Assembly: GCA_950097015.1 (NCBI GenBank)
Contig: CATNEN010000038.1
Coordinates: forward strand, 23,387,001-23,451,000
DNA from: Macrostomum hystrix
Lineage: Eukaryota; Platyhelminthes; Macrostomidae
Length of the DNA stretch: 64,000 bases
Reading direction: 5' to 3'
Notes under the pieces: generated by a model
What the model was told of the DNA's origin: nothing
Databases searched by the model: none
What the model saw: only the letters and a program-made list of their open reading frames with translations
Program-made: the position numbers and the translations under genes
Part shown: positions 56,936 to 64,000 of the stretch, piece by piece
How the letters are laid out: every line of letters begins with the position of its first letter
How positions within the stretch are numbered: the first letter of the stretch is position 1

Positions 56936-59194
56936 ATGCAGTTTCAGCTGCGGGTAAGTAGCTTTAGTCTGATAGGCTTTGCACTTTTACAGCTTTGTAC
57001 TTTTGACTCCACAGATTGCACTGTCTCCAAAACAAGACCCCGCCCTCCGACTGTCCGCCCTCCGGTTGTCCGCCCTACTACTGTCCGCCCTACTACTGTC
57101 CGCCCTACTACTGTCCGCTCTACTACTGTCCGCCCTCCAGCTGTCCGCCCTACTACTGTCCGTTCTACTACTGTCCGCCCTACTACTGTCCGCCCTACTA
57201 CTGTCCGCCCTACTACTGTCCGCCCTACTACTGTCCGCCCTCCTACTGTCCGCCCTCCGGTTGTCCGCCCTACTACTGTCCGCTCTACTACTGTCCGCCC
57301 TCCGGCTGTCCGCCCTCCTACTGTCCGTTCTACTACTGTCCGCCCTACTACTGTCCGTTCTACTACTGTCCGCCCTACTACTGTCCGCCCTACTACTGTC
57401 CGCCCTACTACTGTCCGCCCTACTACTGTCCGCCCTCCTACTGTCCGCCCTCCGGTTGTCCGCCCTACTACTGTCCGCTCTACTACTGTCCGCCCTCCGG
57501 CTGTCCGCCCTCCTACTGTCCGTTCTACTACTGTCCGCCCTACTACTGTCCGTTCTACTACTGTCCGCCCTACTACTGTCCGCCCTACTACTGTCCGCCC
57601 TACTACTGTCCGCCCTACTACTGTCCACCCTACTACTGTCCGCCCTCCTACTGTCCGCCCTACTACTGTCCGCTCTACTACTGTCCGCCCTCCGGCTGTC
57701 CGCCCTCCTACTGTCCGCCCTACTACTGTCCGCCCTCCTACTGTCCGCCCTCCTACTGTCCGCCCTACTACTGTCCGCCCTCCGGCTGTCCGCCCTACTA
57801 CTGTCCGCCCTACTACTGTCCGCCCTACTACTGTCCGCCCTCCGGCTGTCCGCCCTACTACTGTCCGCCCTACTACTGTCCGCCCTACTACTGTCCGCCC
57901 TCCTACTGTCCGCCCTACTACTGTCAGCTCTACTACTGTCCGCCCTCCGGCTGTCCGCCCTCCTACTGTCCGCCCTACTACTGTCCGCCCTCCTACTGTC
58001 CGCCCTCCTACTGTCCGCCCTACTACTGTCCGCCCTCCGGCTGTCCGCCCTCCTACTGTCCGCCCTACTACTGTCCGCCCTACTGCTGTCCGCCCTACTA
58101 CTGTCCGCCCTACTACTGTCCGCCCTCCGGCTGTCCGCCCTCCTACTGTCCGCCCTACTACTGTCCGCCCTCCTACTGTCCGCCCTACTACTGTCCGCCC
58201 TCCTACTGTCCGCCCTACTACTGTCCGCCCTACTACTGTCCGCCCTACTACTGTCCGCCCTCCGGCTGTCCGCCCTACTACTGTCCGTTCTACTACTGTC
58301 CGCCCTACTACTGTCCGCCCTACTACTGTCCGCCCTACTACTGTCCGCCCTCCTGCTGTCCGCCCTCCGGTTGTCCGCCCTACTACTGTCTGCTCTACTA
58401 CTGTCCGCCCTCCGGCTGTCCGCCCTCCTACTGTCCGTTCTACTACTGTCCGCCCTACTACTGTCCGTTCTACTACTGTCCGCCCTACTACTGTCCGCCC
58501 TACTACTGTCCGCCCTACTACTGTCCGCCCTACTACTGTCCGCCCTACTACTGTCCGCCCTACTACTGTCCGCTCTACTACTATCCGCTCTACTACTGTC
58601 CGCCCTACTACTGTCCGCTCTACTACTGTCCGCTCTACTACTGTCCGCCCTCCTACTGTCCGCCCTACTACTGTCCGCCCTACTACTGTCCGCTCTACTA
58701 CTGTCCGCTCTACTACTGTCCGCCCTACTACTGTCCGCTCTACTACTGTCCGCTCTACTACTGTCCGCTCTACTACTGTCCGCTCTACTACTGTCCGCCC
58801 TCCGGCTGTCCGCCCTACTACTGTCCGCCCTCCGGCTGTCCGCCCTACTACTGTCCGCACTACTACTGTCCGCCCTACTACTGTCCGCCCTACTACTGTC
58901 CGCTCTACTACTGTCCGCCCTCCGGCTGTCCGCCCTACTACTGTCCGTTCTACTACTGTCCGCCGTACTACTGTCCGCCCTACTACTGTCCGCCCTACTA
59001 CTGTCCGCACTACTATTGTCCGCCCTACTACTGTCCGCCCTACTACTGTCCGCCCTACTACTGTCCGCCCTACTACTGTCCGCCCTCCTACTGTCCGCCC
59101 TCCGGTTGTCCGCCCTACTACTGTCCGCCCTACTACTGTCCGCCCTCCGGCTGTCCGCCCTACTACTGTCCGCCCTACTACTAGCTGTAGCTGA
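56936..59194 (+). CDS. Possible secreted (VRPTT)n repeat protein
   Basis: The frame starts MQFQLRVSSFSLIGFALLQL, a plausible signal peptide, followed by TVSKTRPRPP and about 143 copies of a five-residue repeat (VRPTT, VRPPA, VRPPT, VRSTT), and ends with SCS and a stop. Thr/Pro/Arg-rich repeats of this kind could be O-glycosylated mucin-like or adhesive protein. Against it: the 15-bp unit keeps every frame open; (ALLLS)n and (CPPYY)n read equally well. GTAAGT at 56955 and acceptors TTTTACAG and CTCCACAG at 56992 and 57014 also suggest that the signal-like part might be a small intron. Confidence 0.33.
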   Translation: MQFQLRVSSFSLIGFALLQLCTFDSTDCTVSKTRPRPPTVRPPVVRPTTVRPTTVRPTTVRSTTVRPPAVRPTTVRSTTVRPTTVRPTTVRPTTVRPTTVRPPTVRPPVVRPTTVRSTTVRPPAVRPPTVRSTTVRPTTVRSTTVRPTTVRPTTVRPTTVRPTTVRPPTVRPPVVRPTTVRSTTVRPPAVRPPTVRSTTVRPTTVRSTTVRPTTVRPTTVRPTTVRPTTVHPTTVRPPTVRPTTVRSTTVRPPAVRPPTVRPTTVRPPTVRPPTVRPTTVRPPAVRPTTVRPTTVRPTTVRPPAVRPTTVRPTTVRPTTVRPPTVRPTTVSSTTVRPPAVRPPTVRPTTVRPPTVRPPTVRPTTVRPPAVRPPTVRPTTVRPTAVRPTTVRPTTVRPPAVRPPTVRPTTVRPPTVRPTTVRPPTVRPTTVRPTTVRPTTVRPPAVRPTTVRSTTVRPTTVRPTTVRPTTVRPPAVRPPVVRPTTVCSTTVRPPAVRPPTVRSTTVRPTTVRSTTVRPTTVRPTTVRPTTVRPTTVRPTTVRPTTVRSTTIRSTTVRPTTVRSTTVRSTTVRPPTVRPTTVRPTTVRSTTVRSTTVRPTTVRSTTVRSTTVRSTTVRSTTVRPPAVRPTTVRPPAVRPTTVRTTTVRPTTVRPTTVRSTTVRPPAVRPTTVRSTTVRRTTVRPTTVRPTTVRTTIVRPTTVRPTTVRPTTVRPTTVRPPTVRPPVVRPTTVRPTTVRPPAVRPTTVRPTTSCS
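57040..59183. repeat. 15-bp minisatellite array
   Basis: About 143 copies of CCGCCCTACTACTGT and variants (CTCCGGCTGT, CTCCTACTGT, GTTCTACTAC, GCTCTACTAC). A block of variants beginning at about 57240 recurs at 57430 and 58350. Confidence 0.97.
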
Positions 59195-59436
59195 TCCCAT
59201 CCACATCTGATCCCATCCACATCTGATCCCATCCACATCTGATCCCATTCACAGCTGATCCCATCCACATCTGATCCCATCCACATCTGATCCCATCCAC
59301 ATCTGATCCCATCCACATCTGATCCCAACCACATCTGATCCCATTCACAGCTGATCCCATCCACATCTGATCCCATCCACATCTGATCCCATCTACAGCT
59401 GATCCCATCCACATCTGATCCCATTCACAGCTCATC
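59189..59436. repeat. 16-bp minisatellite array before the ankyrin gene
   Basis: About 15 copies of TGATCCCATCCACATC with a CATTCACAGC variant; it abuts the 15-bp array and ends 6 nt before the ATG at 59442. Confidence 0.95.
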
Positions 59437-59441
59437 CACAA

Positions 59442-60705
59442 ATGGGACAGAAAATCAGCTTTGAGCGAGCGGTAGCAGAGGGGAAGGACACAAAAGTTCG
59501 AAGTCACCTGAACTCAATCGAAAGCATATTAAGACGAGATCAGCTGTGTGAACTGAATTGGTGTCGTGCAGTAAGACACGGTCAATGGGACATTGTGAAG
59601 CTTCTGGTGCAGTCGGTTGCTGACCAAACAATGAGAGATCAGTGCTGCAAGGAGGCTGCGGAATTGGCTGCATGGAATGGTCAGTGGGAAGTGGTCACAT
59701 TTTTGGTGCAATCAGTTGCTGACCAAACACTGAGAGATCAGTGCTGCAAGGAGGCTGCGGAATTGGCTGCAATCTATGGTCAGTGGGAAGTGGTCAAATT
59801 CTTGGTGCCGACAGTTGCAAACAGAAAACTGAGAGATCAGTGCTGCAAGGAGGCTGCGAATTTGCTGCTTACACTGGTCAGTTGGAAGTGGTCAAATTTT
59901 TCGTGCCGAAAGTTGCTGACCAAACCCTGAGAGATCAGTGCTGCAAGGAGGCTGCGGAATCTGCTGCAAGGAATGGTCAGTTGGAAGTGGTCAAATTTTT
60001 TTTGTCGACAGTTGAAGACCAAACACTGAGAGATCAGTGCTGCAAGGAGGCTGCGGAATCTGCTGCAAGGAATGGTCAGTTAGAAGTGGTCAAATTTATT
60101 GTGGCGGCAGTTGAAGACGAAAATGTAAAAGAAAGTTTTCGTTTTGCCTTTGCTGTCGCGGCTTGCTCTCATCTCCACGAAGATGTCGTCGCCTTCCTTG
60201 GTCTTCAGCCAGAGTGGCTCGTCCAGTCCAGCCAAGTCCTCAGCTTCACCGCCTCGATGGCCTTTGTGGGCAGGAACTCTGTTCTCAGCCAGACTCTGTC
60301 TCGAATGCAGCCAGCCCAGATCACACAGCTGCTGTGCGTCTCCATCTCCCATGGCCATGTCGCACTGGCTCTCACACTTATGAATGATGAGCGATTCAGC
60401 AGAGAAAATGTCGATCTGCCAGACGGCACAGGAGCCACTGCTCTCATGCTGGCAGCTGATGCAGGTCATCACGAGCTCATTGAGAGGCTGATGGATCTCG
60501 GTGCGTCAGTGCGAGCTGAAGACAGTCAGGGTCGGACAGCTCTGTCGCGAGCTTGTGAAGCGGGTCACGTGCGAGCAGCCAAGACTTTGATGGACAGAGG
60601 AGCGGATGCGAGTCATCGTGACTGTCGGGGCCACACGTGCGTGCAGGTGGCGGAGCAGCTGGGACATCAACAGGTGCTGCGACTGCTGGAGAACCGAATG
60701 TCGAT
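59442..60705 (+). CDS. Ankyrin-Mab-21 exon 1
   Basis: Ankyrin repeats. Frame 59442-59858 and frame about 59859-60705 are joined by restoring the 99-bp period. Donor GAT|GTGAGT at 60706. Confidence 0.75.
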
Positions 60706-63700
60706 GTGAGTCCGGTCTCATGTTATGGGTTTATAAACTACTGTTTTAGTTCTTGAAAACTTGATAAGGTAATATTACAAGAAAACCTATGCTATAATAG
60801 TTAATCTAGTTTTTTAATCCTTCTCTGCCTCCTCTGACCCTTCATCCAGCCTCCTCTCGCCCTTCATCCAGCCTCCTCTCACCCTTCATCCAGCCTCCTC
60901 TCACCCTTCATCCAGCCTCCTCTCACCCTTCATCCAGCCTCCTCTGATCCTTCATCCAGCCTCCTCTGACCCTTCATCCAGCCTCCTCTGACCCTTCATC
61001 CAGCCTCCTCTGACCCTTTATCCAGCCTCCTCTGACCCTTTATCCAGCCTCCTCTGACCCTTCATCCAGCCTCTTCTGATCCTTCATCCAGCCTCCTCTG
61101 ACCCTTCATCCAGCTTCCTCTGATCCTTCATCCAGCCTCCTCTCACCCTTTATCCAGCCTCCTCTGACCCTTCATCCAGCCTCCTCTGACCCTTTATCCA
61201 GCCTCCTCTCACCCTTTATCCAGCCTCTTCTGACCCTTCACAGATCAGAGATCACATGAATACTTGATCCACGCTGGAAAAATTTTTGAATGAAGCAGTG
61301 GAGCATCATAGCTCTGAAATCTTGATGAAGCTGCAGCTTCATTTTACTTGATTGATTTTTTCTCCTGAACTTTTCAGCGACTCAAGGGCCCGCGAGGCAG
61401 CCGGACTCTGCACCGAATCGGGTCTCACTGCGTGAGCTGCTGATTCTGTTGGTCAGCTTGAGATGCCAGTCTGTGCAGGTGTACAATCCATCAGCTGACT
61501 CAATTCCTCATCATTCCAGGCTCCGAGACGACTCGCAGCGGGACAGGCAGCTCAGTGAGGATCTGCACCGACTGCTCAGCGAGGCGGGATTCACTCAGGA
61601 GAGAGCAAAGTGTCAGCAGGCAATGGCTGACTGGCTGCAAGGAGTCGCTCAAATGCTCAACCAGAACGCGGATGTGCGGATGACAGGCAGCTACGCAGAG
61701 GGCTGGGCCAACAGTCTGGTGCAAGTAAACGGCAGGACAGCGGCTGACTCAGATATTGACTGGACTGTGCTGGTTCAAGGGCAAGAGCTGCATCTGGAGG
61801 GCCGCTGCGAAGGGATATATGGAAGCTGCGAAGGTGCCACGAAGCTACGTGTCACAGAGGGTCACGCGCAGGTGGCAGTGGGGTCAGGTGAATGACATCT
61901 GATGGTTCATGTCTTTTATCTCATTAGTTTAATAATGCAATATTTGATAACAAATTAGAAGCAAATATATCAATAAGTATAATCAGATAACCAGTTAAAC
62001 CGATTTAAACTCAACTGTCACACCACAACTCAGCTGTCACACCACAACTCAACTGTCACACCACAACTCAGTAACCACACCACAACTCAGCTGTCACACC
62101 ACAACTCAACTGTCACACCACAACTCAGTAACCACACCACAACTCAGTAACCACACCACAACTCAGTAACCACACCACAACTCAGTAACCACACCACAAC
62201 TCAGTAACCACACCACAACTCAGTAACCACACCACAACTCAGTAACCACACCACAACTCAGCTGTCACACCACAACTCAGCTGTCACACCACAACTCTGC
62301 TGTCACACCACAACTCAGCTGTCACACGACAACTCAACTGTCACACCACAACTCAACTGTCACACCACAACTCAACTGCACACCACAACTCAACTGTCAC
62401 ACCACAACTCAACTGCCACACCACAACTCAACTGCCACACCACAACTCAACTGCCACACCACAACTCAACTGCCACACCACAACTCAGCTGCCACACCAT
62501 AACTCAACTGCCACACCATAACTCAACTGCCACACCACAACTCAACTGTAACACCACAACTCAACTGCCACACCACAACTCAGCTGCCACACCACAACTC
62601 AACTGCCACACCACAACTCAACTGTCACACCACAACTCAGCTGCCACACCACAACTCAACTGTCACACCACAACTCAACTGTCACACCACAACTCAACTG
62701 CCACACCATAACTCAACTGTCACACCACAACTCAACTGTCACACCACAACTCAACTGCCACACCACAACTCAACTGCCACACCACAACTCAACTGTCACA
62801 CCACAACTCAGCTGCCACACCACAACTCAACTGTCACACCACAACTCAACTGTCACACCACAACTCAACTGCCACACCATAACTCAACTGTCACACCACA
62901 ACTCAACTGTCACACCACAACTCAACTGCCACACCACAACTCAACTGCCACACCACAACTCAACTGTCACACCACAACTCAACTGTCACACCATAACTCA
63001 ACTGTAACACCACAACTCAACTGTCACACCACAACTCAACTGCCACACCACAACTCAACTGTCACACCACAACTCAACTGTCACACCACAACTCAACTGT
63101 CACACCACAACTTAGTCACTATGGCGTGTGCCCTATCCCCTTTTACCTTGGGATCAGCTCCGCGAAACTTTATTTCGTAATTATTGTTTTTTTTATTTGA
63201 GTTTAATTGTCATTGAATTAGGCTGAAAACGTAAACTTTAGTAACTATATTATTCAACTAATTACGTTTAAGTTACTCATAAACTTATCAGTTAAATCTT
63301 ATTTACTGTTGTCCGCTCACTGCAGGCAGCCAACCTGCCGTCTCAGCCAAAGCATTCGGTGTGCGGCCTGCTCAGGACACGTGCCATGCGATAAATTGCT
63401 GCCACTACTACTGTGAGAACATGATAATAAAAAAGATCAGACAAAATAAGTCGAGCACATGCAATGCATACTACTACTCTGTTCAACTCGTAAGGGCGAC
63501 CAGACCAAACTCGACCAATGAGCTCAGAGTGAGCTTCAGCTTCCAGGAGAAAGAGGCCATGAGACAGCTGAGCACAGTCCAAGGACAGCTGTTCTCAATC
63601 ATCAAGTTCGTCTTCAAGAGACATTTGCCACTCACTCTGGACACACCTGGACTCAAGACCTACCATGCAAAGACACTGCTCTTCTTCATGCTGGAGAAGC

Positions 63701-64000
63701 ATGGCACAGACTCTGAAGCGTGGCAGCCTCAGAATCTGATCTCACTGCTGAAGAAGTCTCTCGAGATGATGCTGAACTTCATCGACTCAAGCAGCTCACC
63801 CGATGAGTGCATGCCGCACTTCTTGATGTCAGACGCTCCGCTCTACTTCAAGAACGCTGGAATCGGCGGCGACTTCGACAACACGCAGGCGAGGGTTCGA
63901 GACCGACTGAGAGAGCTGAGAAGCGATATCAGCGGAGTGGTTGAGCACATTAGAAGACTCGTGAGACCTCTGCAGTCAGAGAATTTCTACTTTCATCCGT
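59442..64000 (+). CDS. Ankyrin-Mab-21/cGAS-like fusion protein (partial, one frameshift)
   Basis: Exons 59442-60705, 61378-61431, 61520-61887 and 63326 to beyond the window; all phases agree (2, 2, 1). The N-terminus MGQKIS fits the N-myristoylation pattern (Gly2, Ser6). Five near-identical 33-residue ankyrin-like repeats (RDQCCKEAAELAA) follow, then three canonical ones (GATALMLAADAGHHELIERL, GRTALSRACEAGH, GHTCVQVAEQLGH). Exon 3 has the nucleotidyltransferase motif GSYAEG...DSDID. Exon 4 has the Mab-21 C-lobe (LRVSFSFQEKE, TYHAKTLLFFMLEKH, PHFLM). A one-base loss near 59858 splits exon 1 into two frames. Relatives include MB21D/cGAS-like receptors that sense nucleic acid and make cyclic dinucleotides, but many Mab-21 proteins are inactive; activity here is unproven. 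Confidence 0.8.
59612..60121. repeat. 99-bp coding tandem repeat (ankyrin units)
   Basis: Five copies anchored by GAGAGATCAGTGCTGCAAGG near 59631, 59730, 59829, 59927 and 60026. One unit is 98 bp, which pinpoints the frameshift. Confidence 0.93.
60835..61235. repeat. 22-bp minisatellite in ankyrin-Mab-21 intron 1
   Basis: About 18 copies of CCTCCTCTGACCCTTCATCC (plus AG). Each unit ends in a pyrimidine-rich tract plus CAG, like a 3' splice site. Confidence 0.95.
61378..61431 (+). CDS. Ankyrin-Mab-21 exon 2 (54 bp microexon)
   Basis: Acceptor CTGAACTTTTCAG|CGA; donor ACTGC|GTGAGC at 61432. Reading through the donor meets TGA at once, so the 88-bp intron must be removed to reach the Mab-21 domain. 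Confidence 0.65.
61520..61887 (+). CDS. Ankyrin-Mab-21 exon 3 (nucleotidyltransferase core)
   Basis: GS motif at 61686-61691, D-x-D at 61752-61760. Acceptor CATCATTCCAG|GCT; donor TCAG|GTGAAT at 61888. Confidence 0.82.
62010..63115. repeat. 19-bp minisatellite in ankyrin-Mab-21 intron 3
   Basis: About 58 copies of CTCAACTGTCACACCACAA, with TGCCACACC and AGTAACCACACC subtypes that cluster. A block of about 170-180 bp near 62570-62740 is repeated at 62750-62930. Confidence 0.96.
63326..64000 (+). CDS. Ankyrin-Mab-21 exon 4 (Mab-21 C-lobe, incomplete)
   Basis: Acceptor CCGCTCACTGCAG|GCA; open to the window end in the frame that continues exon 3 (phase 1). A Cys/His cluster (CHAINCCHYYC) near 63386-63418 precedes the conserved LRVSFSFQEKE block. 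Confidence 0.85.

Overview
The window is animal nuclear DNA. It has spliced genes with GT-AG introns, AATAAA polyadenylation signals, tRNA-derived SINEs, a small hAT-type element and metazoan protein families: a SEC14-like CRAL-TRIO/GOLD protein, an LRR-Ig receptor, RING-less TRIM-like proteins and a Mab-21/cGAS-like protein. The expanded TRIM-like and ankyrin/Mab-21 families, short introns (88 and 97 bp) and splice acceptors lying 9-10 nt before start codons would suit a spiralian such as a flatworm or mollusc. That placement is inference; the sequence names no species.

The outstanding property is tandem repetition. Adding up my own boundaries, about 28 kb (roughly 44%) is minisatellite: some 29 arrays with units of 15-47 bp, nearly all different in sequence. 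They create long artificial open frames on both strands, which I have not annotated as genes.

Layout. 1-9.8 kb: two giant arrays (16 bp and 24 bp units), a 33-bp array and a 401-bp hAT-like element carrying the same 16-bp motif. 9.8-23 kb: arrays, two SINE copies and one weak candidate gene. 23.8-24.3 kb: probable last exon of an unidentified gene. 25.2-29.3 kb: two tandem minus-strand TRIM-like paralogues, the upstream one frameshifted. 29.3-31.9 kb: AT-rich intergenic DNA with a foldback. 31.9-37.6 kb: a four-exon SEC14-like gene whose 4-kb intron holds a promoter/LTR-like module, arrays and a perfect inverted repeat. 38.4-40.6 kb: a minus-strand polyglutamine protein. 41.9-48.3 kb: a SINE, arrays, an LTR candidate and a very uniform 23-bp array. 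48.4-56 kb: a five-exon LRR-Ig transmembrane gene, each intron filled by its own minisatellite. 56.9-59.4 kb: a 15-bp array with a possible secreted repeat protein. 59.4-64 kb: an ankyrin-Mab-21 fusion gene, cut by the window end.

The genes do not form an obvious pathway. The best candidate for something new is the ankyrin/Mab-21 (cGAS-like nucleotidyltransferase fold) protein, with an N-myristoylation-type start and DNA-level tandem duplication of its ankyrin repeats. At genome level, the second is the way minisatellites sit inside introns close to the 5' splice site and inside a mobile element. Two single frameshifts (about 28.05 kb and 59.86 kb) may be real lesions or sequencing indels.
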